From Clostridiales bacterium (GTDB lineage Bacteria > Bacillota > Clostridia > Oscillospirales > Oscillospiraceae): DNA of 7,968 nucleotides. Where the stretch lies: NCBI GenBank assembly GCA_019422005.1, contig JAHZEF010000034.1:572-8539 (forward strand). The letters run 5' to 3'. Made by a program: the position numbers and the translations under genes. Of this stretch, positions 1-7,324 are shown in pieces. The notes under the pieces were generated by a model, which saw only the letters and a program-made list of their open reading frames with translations, ran no database searches and had not been told where the DNA came from. The first letter of the stretch is position 1. Each line of letters begins with the position of its first letter.

Positions 1-13
1 GGGAGGAATTGCC

Positions 14-877
14 ATGCAAATCAAGCTGATTGCCCTGGATCTGGACGGAACGCTGCTCAACCGGGACAAGCAGATATCCGAGCGAAACCGCTGTGCGCTG
101 CAGCGTGCGGCTGACCAGGGGATCTGGATTGTGCCGTCCACGGGCCGCTTTTACAAGGGGATGCCGGCCGTGGTGCGGGAACTGCCGTTTGTGCGCTATA
201 CCATCTGCGTCAACGGGGCCGAGGTTTATGACGCTGCAGAGCAGCGGACACTGTACCGGGCGGAGATCCCGCCTCTGGCGGCGGACCGGCTGTTTGCCTA
301 TATGGATGGGCTGCCTGTCATTTATGACTGTTATCAGGACGGCTGGGGCTGGATGGACAAAACGCATTATGCGCGGATGGAGGAGTTCCTGGACGATCAG
401 TTTGCGCTGGATATGGTGCGCAACCTGCGCACGCCGGTGGAAGATTTCCGCAGGGCCATGCGGGAGCGCAACCGGCCGATTCAGAAGGCGCAGATGTTTT
501 TCAGGCAGTCAGATCTGGCGCGCCGGGCTGAGGAACTGGAGCGGATGCCGGAACAGTTTCCGGAGCTGGCCATTACGTCGGCGGCGGGCAATAATATTGA
601 AATCAACAGCCGGGAAGCCGGCAAGGGACGGGCGCTGCAGGAGTTATGCGCCTTCCTGGGAATCCGTCCGGAAGCGTCCATGGCCTTTGGGGACGGCCTG
701 AACGATCTGTCCATGCTGCGTGACGCAGGCGTCGGCGTCGCCATGGGCAATGCCGCGGCGCAGGTCAGGGATGCGGCGGATTTGGTGGCGCCGGACAATC
801 AGGCAGACGGCGTGGCGGATGTGCTGGAACGGCTTGTCCTGCAGCCGCAGCCCTGCCGTGGAGCCGGAGCAGAGTGA
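14..877 (+). CDS. Cof-type HAD-superfamily (IIB) phosphatase
   Basis: Predicted cytosolic Mg-dependent phosphatase of 287 residues, acting on small phosphorylated metabolites such as sugar phosphates or nucleotides. Motif I is DLDGTLL, with nucleophile D9 and general acid D11. Motif II is the PSTGR stretch around S42/T43. The motif III lysine is probably K204 in EAGKGRAL. Motif IV is GDGLNDLSML, with D227, N230 and D231 as metal ligands. The stretch between motifs II and III is the size of a C2 cap, which defines the Cof/YidA-like IIB group, and the length is normal for that group. The start is fixed by GGGAGG at 1-6, seven bases before ATG. The gene converges on the AraC-type gene and is probably not part of the glycyl-radical operon. 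The exact substrate cannot be read from the sequence. Family assignment is near certain. Confidence 0.93.
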   Translation: MQIKLIALDLDGTLLNRDKQISERNRCALQRAADQGIWIVPSTGRFYKGMPAVVRELPFVRYTICVNGAEVYDAAEQRTLYRAEIPPLAADRLFAYMDGLPVIYDCYQDGWGWMDKTHYARMEEFLDDQFALDMVRNLRTPVEDFRRAMRERNRPIQKAQMFFRQSDLARRAEELERMPEQFPELAITSAAGNNIEINSREAGKGRALQELCAFLGIRPEASMAFGDGLNDLSMLRDAGVGVAMGNAAAQVRDAADLVAPDNQADGVADVLERLVLQPQPCRGAGAE

Positions 878-918
878 AGCGCGCCGGGGCGCTTCTCCTC
901 CTTCCTGTAAGAACGTTT

Positions 919-952
919 CGGGCCCCCGCCTGCAGAAGCAGGCGGGGGCCCG
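919..952. terminator. GC-rich hairpin between convergent genes, shared terminator
   Basis: A 15-bp perfect stem (arms 919-933 and 938-952, core GGGCCCCCGCCTGC) closes a 4-base AGAA loop. It lies between the stop of the phosphatase gene at 877 and the stop of the leftward regulator at 957. Neither flank carries a real T-run, so it is not a textbook intrinsic terminator. The stem is strong and its position between converging genes makes a bidirectional transcription barrier the likely role. Confidence 0.72.
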
Positions 953-956
953 GTGT

Positions 957-1790
957 TCAGAGCGGAGGCTTGTCTCCGGCACGCACAGCCGCAGCCGTCT
1001 GGACGGCGGCGCGGCGGGTATGGGTACGGCGGAATTCTGCAGGGGACTGGCCGCAGACGGCGCGGAAGGTCCGGTAAAAATATTTGGGCGATTCGTAGCC
1101 GGCCTGGTCGGCAATGGCTGCGATACTGTCATCGGTTGTGACCAGCAGGTGCTTGGCCAGTTCCATCCGAAGGCTGTGAATGTAAGCAATGACGGTCATG
1201 CCGGTGCAGCGCTTGAACTGCCGGGAGAGGTAGGATTTGCTGATATGCTCCAGCTGCGCCAGCGTGTCCAGCGTGACCGGGCCGGTAAAGTGGGTGTGCA
1301 GATACTGCATGGCGTGGGGCAGAACCTGCCGGCGCTGCTCCTCGGAGGCATACTGGAGCGTCAGCGTCATCAGGGCTTTGAGGTAGTATTCCAGCAGATG
1401 CGGCGGCTGGCTGCCGGCTTTGTGCAGCGCATGGATCCGGCGAAACAGGGAAGAGAGCTGGCCGCTGCGGTCCTGAATCTGCAAAGGCGCTTCCAGAACC
1501 AGTTCCGGCATTTCCACCCAGAGGCAGATGACTTCCCGCTTGAGATCCGGGGACGGATCCTCGCGGTGGAGGCATCCGGCGGGATAAACCACAGTGTCAA
1601 ACAGGGAAACGGACAGCTGGGTGCCGGCAATCTCGATGCTGGCGGTACCTTCCAGGAAAAACAGGAGTTCAATATAAGGGTGCTGGTGGAGGTGGAAGTC
1701 CCAAATATCGCTGGCCTCATTGAAACGTTCGCAGAAATGCAGGACGGGATGGGAGGCGTAAATTGCCTCATATTTCTCCGGATACTCCAT
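957..1790 (-). CDS. AraC-family transcriptional regulator with cupin-type N-terminal domain
   Basis: Predicted 277-residue DNA-binding activator or repressor. The N-terminal half looks like a cupin ligand-binding domain, with HLHQHPYIELLFFLEG at about 34-49 and a VVYPAGCLH turn at about 67-75. The C-terminal part (about 157-257) is a double helix-turn-helix. The first helix-turn-helix is around residues 172-198 (VTLDTLAQLEHISKSYLSR) and the second around 222-254, with the family signature AGYESPKYFYRTFRAVCGQSP. An upstream in-frame ATG at 1823 is rejected as the start because it lies upstream of the predicted -10 box. The ATG at 1790 has AAAGGCGG (1798-1805) seven bases before it. The gene is divergent from the glycyl radical operon and the likely role is inducer-dependent control of that operon. 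The inducer would presumably be the enzyme's substrate or a related compound (inference). Confidence 0.92.
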   Translation of the reverse strand: MEYPEKYEAIYASHPVLHFCERFNEASDIWDFHLHQHPYIELLFFLEGTASIEIAGTQLSVSLFDTVVYPAGCLHREDPSPDLKREVICLWVEMPELVLEAPLQIQDRSGQLSSLFRRIHALHKAGSQPPHLLEYYLKALMTLTLQYASEEQRRQVLPHAMQYLHTHFTGPVTLDTLAQLEHISKSYLSRQFKRCTGMTVIAYIHSLRMELAKHLLVTTDDSIAAIADQAGYESPKYFYRTFRAVCGQSPAEFRRTHTRRAAVQTAAAVRAGDKPPL

Positions 1791-1813
1791 TTTGATTCCG
1801 CCTTTCTGAAAAC

Positions 1814-1842
1814 AATATAGCATTGGAAGCAGCCAAAGTCAA
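1814..1842 (-). promoter_or_regulatory. Sigma-A-type promoter of the AraC-family regulator
   Basis: On the minus strand, TTGACT (1837-1842) and TATATT (1814-1819) are separated by exactly 17 bases. The bases TGC precede the -10, giving an extended -10 element. Transcription would begin near 1807, leaving a short leader of about 17 bases that still contains the ribosome binding site at 1798-1805. This placement also settles the start codon of the regulator. It is the best-formed promoter in the window. Confidence 0.75.
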
Positions 1843-1873
1843 CGCAGGGCGCAGCGGCAGCGTGTTCAGTATT

Positions 1874-1917
1874 GTGCACTTTTTCGGAGGTTTCGGGAGT
1901 GTTGCACCGGACGGTGC
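1874..1917. promoter_or_regulatory. Candidate operator repeats in the divergent control region
   Basis: Three kinds of repeat are packed here. GTGCAC at 1874-1879 is palindromic. TTTCGGAG at 1882-1889 is followed nine bases on by TTTCGGGAG at 1891-1899, a tandem direct repeat of nearly one helical turn. GCACCG (1904-1909), GA, CGGTGC (1912-1917) is a perfect 6-bp inverted repeat lying between the proposed -35 and -10 of the operon. AraC-family dimers usually bind direct repeats close to or overlapping the -35, so the tandem copies are the better candidates for that protein. The inverted repeat would suit a different repressor. Binding is inferred from position and symmetry only. Confidence 0.4.
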
Positions 1918-1928
1918 CATGGTATGAT
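1902..1928 (+). promoter_or_regulatory. Probable promoter of the glycyl radical enzyme operon
   Basis: TTGCAC at 1902-1907 and TATGAT at 1923-1928 form a recognisable but imperfect sigma-A promoter with a 15-base spacer; shifting the -35 by one base to GTTGCA gives 16. The short spacer would make the promoter weak alone, which fits dependence on an activator such as the divergent AraC protein. The predicted transcript starts near 1935, giving a leader of about 50 bases in which no riboswitch-like structure was seen. Confidence 0.5.
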
Positions 1929-1970
1929 GAGGGGGAACAGAATTGCGCAGCCTGTGCAGGGCGGAATTCA

Positions 1971-1978
1971 GAGGAGGT
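1971..1978 (+). promoter_or_regulatory. Ribosome binding site that fixes the glycyl radical enzyme start
   Basis: GAGGAGGT lies nine bases before ATG at 1987. The reading frame is open back to an ATG at 1924, but that codon overlaps the predicted -10 box and has no ribosome binding site. The extra 21 residues it would add look unlike the start of a glycyl radical enzyme, so 1987 is chosen. Confidence 0.8.
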
Positions 1979-1986
1979 ATGTTCGC

Positions 1987-4344
1987 ATGACGTCACGGGA
2001 AGAAATTCAGGCGCTGCTTCTTCCGGGCCGGATCCGGCGGCTGAAGGAGCAGATGCTGGCAGAGCCGCGCTATGCCAGCATTGAACAGGCCCGGATTATA
2101 ACCAGGAGCTATCAGCGCAGCGAAGGGCGGCCGCGCTGCATTCAGCGGGCCATGGCCCTGCGGGACGCGCTGACGGAAATTACCATCCGGATTGAGCCTG
2201 AGGAGCGCATTGTGGGCAACCGGACGCCGGGGGTGCGCGGCGGCGTGGTGTTTCCGGAAACCGGGGCGTCCTGGATTGACCGGGAGTTTGAAACGCTGCC
2301 CACCAGGCCGCAGGACCGGTTTGAGGTCCATCCGGAGGACATTCGGGAATTCCGGGAGGAAATCCTGCCCTATTGGCGGGGGCGTTCGCTGGAAGATCAG
2401 GTTCGGGACGCCGTTGGCGAACAGGTGGACGCCATTGCAAGGGTGGTGAAGATCAACCAGAAGGATCATTCCCAGGGGCACATCTGCCCAAATACGGAAA
2501 AATGGCTGAGGCTGGGGCCCGCCGGCCTGCGGGCCGAGGCTGCGGGGCACCTGAGCCGTGCGGATGGGAAAAAGCGGGATTTTTATGAAAGCGTGATCCT
2601 GGCGATGGAAGGGGCGTCCGCTTTTATCGCGAGGTACGCGGAACTGGCGGAACGGCTGGCGGAGGGGCCGAACCGGGCGCATCTGCTGGAGGTCGCCGGG
2701 ATTTGCAGAAAGCTGGCTGCAGAGCCGCCGGAGACCTACCATGAGGCGGTGCAGTCGGTGTGGTTTCTCTATGTCATACTGCAGATGGAGGGGAATGCCT
2801 CCTCCTTCTCCCCGGGCAGGATGGATCAGTATTTGTATCCCTATTACCGGCGCAGCCGCGCCGACGGCATGACGCTGGCGCAGGCGCTGGAAATCACAGA
2901 GTGCCTGTGGCTGAAGTTCAACCAATTGGTATACCTGCGCAATTCCAACAGCGCCAGGTATTTTGCAGGCTTTCCGATCGGCTTTAACGTGGCCGTGGGC
3001 GGACAGAAGGAAGACGGATCCGACGCGGTCAACGATCTGAGCTATCTCTTCCTCAAGGCGCAGGGGCAGCTGCTCCTGCCGCAGCCGAACTTGTCCTGCC
3101 GGATCCACAGGGGGTCGCCGCAGGCGTTTTTGGAAACAGCCAGCCGCGTGGTGGGACTGGGCAGCGGCATGCCGCAGTTTTTTAACGATGAAGCGGTGGT
3201 TCCGGCCCTGGAAGCCCACGGCGTCAGCCACCGGGACGCCATGAACTATGGCATTGTGGGCTGTGTTGAACTGACGACCCATGGGAACGCCCTGGCCTGG
3301 AGCGACGCCGCCATGTTCAATCTGGTCAAGGCTCTGGAACTGACGATCAACCATGGCGTTGATTTCCTGACCGGGGAACGGCTGGGGCTGGATCTGGGGG
3401 ATCTGACCACCTACCGCAGCTTCCGGGAACTGGAAGACGCCTTTGCCGCGCAGATCGATTATTTCGCAGACCGGATGGTTTCCTGTGTTACCGCAGTGGA
3501 ACAGATGCATGAAAAGCTGCTGCCGACGCCGTTCCTGTCGGCGGTGGTGGACGACTGCCTTGCTGTGGGACGCGACGTGACCCAGGGCGGCGCGCATTAC
3601 AATTTTGCAGGCGTTCAGGCCATACAGGTTGCCAATGTGGCGGATTCCCTGGCGGCGATCAGGGAACTGGTGTTTGACCGGAAGCTCCTGCCGGCGGACC
3701 GGCTGCTCCATGCGCTGCAGACCGATTATGCCGGAGAGGAAGCGGTGCGCGTCATGCTGCTCCACAGGGCGCCCAAGTACGGAAACGATGTGGCGTGGGT
3801 GGATGCGCTGGGGGCAAAATGGGCGGATTACTTTGCCAACAGGCTCCGGAAGTACCGGAACGGCCGCGGCGGCATTTATCAGATGGGCCTTTATACGGTG
3901 TCGGCTCATGTCCCCATGGGGCAGAATGTCGGCGCTTCCGCAGACGGCCGCCGTGCCCGGGAGCCCCTGGCGGACGGAGGCGTTTCCGCCATGTACGGAA
4001 GGGATACCCAGGGCCCCACGGCGCTGCTCCATTCCGTTTCGCAGCTCCCCTTCCGGGAGGCCAGCAACGGCACGCTCCTGAACATGAAGTTTTTGCCGCA
4101 GTTTTTCAAAACGCAGGCGGGGATTGAAAAGTTTACCTCCTTCCTGCGGGCGTTCGTGGAGCTGGGAATCAGCCATGTGCAGTTCAATGTGCTCAATGAG
4201 GCGGATCTCCGGGCGGCGCAGAGGGAACCGGAGCGGTATCGCGGCCTGACGGTTCGCGTGGCGGGCTATACGGCCTATTTCACGGAACTTGCGCGGGATC
4301 TTCAGGATGAGATTATCGCACGCACGGTCTATGAAAGCGTATGA
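1987..4344 (+). CDS. Glycyl radical enzyme (PFL2/diol-dehydratase-like), substrate unassigned
   Basis: A 785-residue, full-length glycyl radical enzyme, cytosolic and oxygen-sensitive by family. The C-terminal radical loop is RVAGY, with the radical on G760. The thiyl-radical cysteine is C426 in GIVGCVELTTHG, with E428 as the probable general base. The GCVE signature places it with lyases and dehydratases, not pyruvate formate-lyase, which has paired cysteines. The GH motif at 164-165 and the GR-x-DQY motif at 277-282 are also present. Aligned from memory with Clostridium butyricum glycerol dehydratase, H165 matches H164 and D440 matches D447. However, S272 and S439 fall where that enzyme has H281 and H446. 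This suggests C-O elimination or related chemistry on a hydroxylated compound, but not glycerol or 1,2-propanediol. It is first in an operon, and the next gene starts inside its stop codon. Confidence 0.95.
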   Translation: MTSREEIQALLLPGRIRRLKEQMLAEPRYASIEQARIITRSYQRSEGRPRCIQRAMALRDALTEITIRIEPEERIVGNRTPGVRGGVVFPETGASWIDREFETLPTRPQDRFEVHPEDIREFREEILPYWRGRSLEDQVRDAVGEQVDAIARVVKINQKDHSQGHICPNTEKWLRLGPAGLRAEAAGHLSRADGKKRDFYESVILAMEGASAFIARYAELAERLAEGPNRAHLLEVAGICRKLAAEPPETYHEAVQSVWFLYVILQMEGNASSFSPGRMDQYLYPYYRRSRADGMTLAQALEITECLWLKFNQLVYLRNSNSARYFAGFPIGFNVAVGGQKEDGSDAVNDLSYLFLKAQGQLLLPQPNLSCRIHRGSPQAFLETASRVVGLGSGMPQFFNDEAVVPALEAHGVSHRDAMNYGIVGCVELTTHGNALAWSDAAMFNLVKALELTINHGVDFLTGERLGLDLGDLTTYRSFRELEDAFAAQIDYFADRMVSCVTAVEQMHEKLLPTPFLSAVVDDCLAVGRDVTQGGAHYNFAGVQAIQVANVADSLAAIRELVFDRKLLPADRLLHALQTDYAGEEAVRVMLLHRAPKYGNDVAWVDALGAKWADYFANRLRKYRNGRGGIYQMGLYTVSAHVPMGQNVGASADGRRAREPLADGGVSAMYGRDTQGPTALLHSVSQLPFREASNGTLLNMKFLPQFFKTQAGIEKFTSFLRAFVELGISHVQFNVLNEADLRAAQREPERYRGLTVRVAGYTAYFTELARDLQDEIIARTVYESV

Positions 4345-5231
4345 ACGGGGTTGTGTTTGACATCAAGCGGTTCGCCGTCCATGACGGCGGCGGTATCCGC
4401 AGCACGCTGTTCCTGAAGGGGTGCCCGCTGCGCTGTCCCTGGTGCCAGAACCCGGAAGGGCTGCGGCGGGAGATCCGGATCTGGCACCATCCGGCCTCCT
4501 GTATCCGGTGCGGGGCCTGTGTGGCGGCATGCCCGGCCGGGGCGCTGTCCCTGAATGGGCGCGTCCATGTGGACCCCGGACGCTGCACGGCCTGCGGCCT
4601 TTGTGCGGACTGCTGCCCGGCGGCGGCGATGGAGCCGGACGGCCGCGAAATGACGCCCGCGGAAGCGGCGGCGCTGCTGCTGCGGGACAAGCCGTTCTTC
4701 GGGGCCGGCGGCGTGACGCTGTCCGGAGGGGAGGCGCTGGCGCAGCCGGAATTTGCCGCGGAAGTTCTGCAGGAGTGCCGGAAGGCGGGGGTGGACACCG
4801 CAGTGGAAACATGCCTTTACGCGCCGCGGGAAACCCTGGTACAGCTGCTGCCGCTGGTGGATCATTGGATGGCGGATCTCAAGCTGCTGGACGACGGGCG
4901 CCACCGCGCGCTGCTGGGCGTATCCAATGCGCTGATTTTGTCGAATTATGAATTTCTGGTCTCTGCCGGCGCTGACCTGCTGGTTCGAACGCCGCTGATT
5001 CCGGGATATACGGCGGAGGATGAGACGGTTCGGGCCATCGCGCGCTATGTTGCTTCCAGGCAGCGGAACGCACGCCTGGAACTGCTGAACTTTAATCCTC
5101 TCTGCCGGAGCAAGTATGCGGCGCTGGAGCGCGCGTATCCGGTCTCGGGGGCGGCGCTGACGGCGGAGGAGCTGTCGCACTTTTACGGAATTCTGCGCCG
5201 GGAGGGCGTGGAACCGGTGATGGAGGGATAG
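4341..5231 (+). CDS. Radical-SAM glycyl radical enzyme activase
   Basis: A 296-residue activating enzyme that uses S-adenosylmethionine and a [4Fe-4S] cluster to abstract hydrogen from the glycine of the partner enzyme, here G760 of the upstream gene. The radical-SAM motif C-x3-C-x2-C is C28, C32 and C35 (KGCPLRCPWCQNP). It is followed by a ferredoxin-like insert with two cysteine sets: C54, C57, C60, C64 and C82, C85, C88, C92. This two-cluster insert is typical of activases for dehydratase-type and decarboxylase-type glycyl radical enzymes and is absent from the classical pyruvate formate-lyase activase. SGGE at 128-131 is the usual SAM-contacting motif. The gene starts at ATGA overlapping the stop of the enzyme gene, so the two are translationally coupled and form a cognate pair. 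Length is normal and no residue is missing. Confidence 0.96.
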   Translation: MNGVVFDIKRFAVHDGGGIRSTLFLKGCPLRCPWCQNPEGLRREIRIWHHPASCIRCGACVAACPAGALSLNGRVHVDPGRCTACGLCADCCPAAAMEPDGREMTPAEAAALLLRDKPFFGAGGVTLSGGEALAQPEFAAEVLQECRKAGVDTAVETCLYAPRETLVQLLPLVDHWMADLKLLDDGRHRALLGVSNALILSNYEFLVSAGADLLVRTPLIPGYTAEDETVRAIARYVASRQRNARLELLNFNPLCRSKYAALERAYPVSGAALTAEELSHFYGILRREGVEPVMEG

Positions 5232-5234
5232 AGA

Positions 5235-7007
5235 ATGATGCTGGATGCGTTTATCAATCGGGCTGAAGCGGATGAACCGGTATACATTGGCGAGGTTCGC
5301 GAGGCGTTTCAGAGGGAAGGCGTTCACCCGCTTTCCTGCCATGTCACCCTGTATGGAGGCGGTGTGAGGCGCTTCCCGCTGCGGCTTCCGGACTGGTTTG
5401 GGCAGAGGGAAGAGTCGTTTGTGGCCTCCTATCTCCATGCGATGCTGTATAATATCCTGTCGTCTCTGGGGGCAGAGCGGATTGACCTCTATACGGATCA
5501 GCGCGGGGCCTCCCTGGCGGCCGGGCTGGACGCGGCGTTTCAGACAGGCCGCTCCAAAGCGGAGAGAAACGGGTATGGAAAGTGCCTGAATGTCAATGAA
5601 CGGACGCTGCAGGCGCTGTATGGGGATGCGCGGCGGTTCTCTTTCCGTGTCCATGATGCGGCGGAGGAACCCCCTGTAACGGAGCCGCCGGCCGTAACCG
5701 GCGACGGAGGCGTTTTCAGGCGTCTGCCGGCTGCGGCGGCGGGACGCATGGTAATGGGGATGGACATCGGTGGGACGGATATCAAGCTGGTGGCCGCAGC
5801 GGACGGGAAGCTGGCCGTGTTCAAGGAATTTGACTGGTTCCCGGCCGGCTTCACCCGTGCGGAGCAGCTGGTGGAACCGGTGCTGCTGCTGACGCGCCTG
5901 ATGCGCGCGGCGGCCAGCCTCTGCGCAGCCGGGCGCAGGGAAGCGCTGGACGCCGCGGCGCTGGAGCGCGGCGCTTCTGTTGGGCAGGTGGCGGAAGGGG
6001 TCAGAGCCATGGAGGCGGCCGCCGGAGCGCAGCTGCGGGATTTTGACGCCATTGGGCTGTGCTTCCCGGATGTGGTGATCCGCAACCGGATTGTCGGCGG
6101 GGAGACATACAAGACCCGCGGGATGCGGGAGAATCCGGAACTGGATTATGAAGCGCAGTTTGCAGAGATCACGGGCCTGGCAGACCGGCTTGCCTCGTAC
6201 GTCACGCCGGACGGGGCCGTTATGAATACGAACGACGGCCCCATGGCAGCATTTACGACGGCCGTGGAACAGGCCGCTGCCGGAAGGGACGTCTCCAGCG
6301 GCTTTTTTGCGCACACGCTGGGCACCGAGCTTGGCACCGGTTGGGTTCGTCCCGACGGTACGATCCCGGAGATCCCGCTGGAGGTCTACAATTTTATTGT
6401 GGATCTGGGCAGCTTCGGCCAGCGGGCGTATGAGGCGGACGATGTCCGGAGCGTCAATAATTTCAATACGGGGCTTCCCGGAACGCTCCAAAAATATGCC
6501 TGCCAGTCCGGCGTGTTCCGGCTGGCGGCCCGGGAACTGCCGAAGACGGCGCCGCAGATCTGGCAGGAGGCTGTGGAACGGGGACTGTTTGTGTGGGAAG
6601 GCGGCAAGCTGACGGTTCCGACAGCGCCGCAGGATCTGCGCAAGCCCTGCCTCGAGTTTTTCATGGAAAAGGCGGAAGCGCCCGGCGGGGATGCATGCGC
6701 GGAACTGTTCCGCAAAATCGGCGAATCCCTGGGCGCCTGCTGGACGGAGACGGCGTACATCCTGCAGCCGGAGAGCCGGGAGAGAACCCTGTTCGGCCGG
6801 CTGGTGAAGAGCAGCGCCTGTTTCCGGCTGCTGTGCGAGGGGGCCGGACGGATTGTACCGGAGCTGCAGCAGCATGCGGCAGACGGAAGCCTTGCCAATA
6901 CGCCGCTGATGCGGCAGCTGGAGGCGCATCCGGACTATACAGTGGCGCAGTTTGCGCAGGCTGTGGGGGCGGTCTACTTCGGCTGCCTGCCGTTCGCCGG
7001 CCGCTGA
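5235..7007 (+). CDS. Two-domain protein: unknown N-terminal domain plus ROK-like kinase fold
   Basis: A 590-residue cytosolic protein. From about residue 175 it has an ASKHA/ROK-like ATP-binding core: MGMDIGGTDIK (phosphate-1 loop, D177), MNTNDGPMAAF (D334, in the catalytic-base position of ROK sugar kinases) and LGTELGTGW (362-370, phosphate-2 type loop). The ROK zinc motif is not seen and the core is longer than usual. Residues 1-170 form a separate domain that I do not recognise. It includes a VTLYGGGVRRFPLRLPDW stretch and a GYGKCLNVNERTL stretch, and the linker before the kinase core is rich in Pro and Ala. GGAGGG at 5222-5227 lies seven bases before ATG, three bases after the activase stop. 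A second ATG follows at once, so the start may be one codon later. The operon position suggests it phosphorylates the substrate or product of the glycyl radical enzyme. A regulatory or chaperone role is the alternative. Confidence 0.8.
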   Translation: MMLDAFINRAEADEPVYIGEVREAFQREGVHPLSCHVTLYGGGVRRFPLRLPDWFGQREESFVASYLHAMLYNILSSLGAERIDLYTDQRGASLAAGLDAAFQTGRSKAERNGYGKCLNVNERTLQALYGDARRFSFRVHDAAEEPPVTEPPAVTGDGGVFRRLPAAAAGRMVMGMDIGGTDIKLVAAADGKLAVFKEFDWFPAGFTRAEQLVEPVLLLTRLMRAAASLCAAGRREALDAAALERGASVGQVAEGVRAMEAAAGAQLRDFDAIGLCFPDVVIRNRIVGGETYKTRGMRENPELDYEAQFAEITGLADRLASYVTPDGAVMNTNDGPMAAFTTAVEQAAAGRDVSSGFFAHTLGTELGTGWVRPDGTIPEIPLEVYNFIVDLGSFGQRAYEADDVRSVNNFNTGLPGTLQKYACQSGVFRLAARELPKTAPQIWQEAVERGLFVWEGGKLTVPTAPQDLRKPCLEFFMEKAEAPGGDACAELFRKIGESLGACWTETAYILQPESRERTLFGRLVKSSACFRLLCEGAGRIVPELQQHAADGSLANTPLMRQLEAHPDYTVAQFAQAVGAVYFGCLPFAGR

Positions 7008-7058
7008 AGACGGAATACGCTCCGGAAAACGCCGGGGATCCGCATGAATACAGGGAAA

Positions 7059-7094
7059 CCGCCTCTGGATTTTGAAAATTCAGAGGCGGCTTTA
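7059..7094 (+). terminator. Terminator of the glycyl radical operon
   Basis: CCGCCTCTG (7059-7067) pairs perfectly with CAGAGGCGG (7081-7089). The 13-base interval contains a further ATTTT/AAAAT pairing, so the whole folds as one long hairpin. It begins about 50 bases after the stop of the last operon gene. The downstream T-run is short (CTTTAA), so termination may be incomplete. Confidence 0.7.
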
Positions 7095-7192
7095 AACAGC
7101 TTGGATGAACAGGCGTACAGCAGTGCAGTGATATTGATGGTCACTTTTTTGCGCAATCTCTGAAGTTGTGCATTCCCAACGCCGTATTCTTT

Positions 7193-7220
7193 GATCAGCC
7201 TGTATTGGCTGATCTTTTTT
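7193..7220 (+). terminator. Intrinsic terminator without an assignable gene
   Basis: GATCAGCC (7193-7200), loop TGTATT, GGCTGATC (7207-7214), then six T residues at 7215-7220. The stem is perfect and the T-run follows directly, so this is a textbook rightward rho-independent terminator. There is no T-run on the other side, so it does not serve the minus strand. No gene is seen between the operon terminator and this site. It may be a back-up terminator, the 3' end of a small RNA within 7095-7220, or the remnant of a deleted gene. Confidence 0.85.
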
Positions 7221-7324
7221 GCCTGTAGGGTTTTTCATAGTGGATCATATCACGGCATTCAGGCAACCTCTTTTGTGGATTAAGTCGTTTTTTTCTAATG
7301 TATGGACTGTTCGGACCGGCAGAG

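Noticed and set aside
720..1820. 366-codon plus-strand open frame across the AraC-type gene
   Set aside because: It overlaps the end of the phosphatase in another frame and is antisense to a clear AraC-family protein. It also reads through the intergenic hairpin.
1791..1823. Earlier ATG for the AraC-type regulator
   Set aside because: It lies upstream of the predicted -10 and transcription start. The ATG at 1790 has a well-spaced ribosome binding site.
1924..1986. Earlier ATG for the glycyl radical enzyme
   Set aside because: The codon overlaps the proposed -10 box and has no ribosome binding site, while GAGGAGGT precedes ATG at 1987.
1993..4176. 727-codon open frame on the minus strand
   Set aside because: It lies wholly inside the glycyl radical enzyme gene, whose motifs are intact on the plus strand. 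The antisense product has low-complexity basic composition.
4332..4344. Possible catabolite-repression (cre) site at the enzyme/activase overlap
   Set aside because: It matches only part of the cre consensus, with three mismatches including conserved positions, and lies inside coding sequence where the match is explained by codons.
4329..6929. 866-codon open frame on the minus strand
   Set aside because: It is antisense to the activase and kinase-like genes. The translation is rich in Arg, Pro, His and Gln with no family-like motif, as expected for the shadow of GC-rich coding DNA.
5235..7007. 2-hydroxyacyl-CoA dehydratase activator (HgdC/BadF type) for the kinase-like gene
   Set aside because: The nucleotide loop reads DIGGTDIK and the NDGPMAA and LGTELGTG motifs are ROK-like. 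The bridging [4Fe-4S] cysteines of HgdC-type activators were not found.
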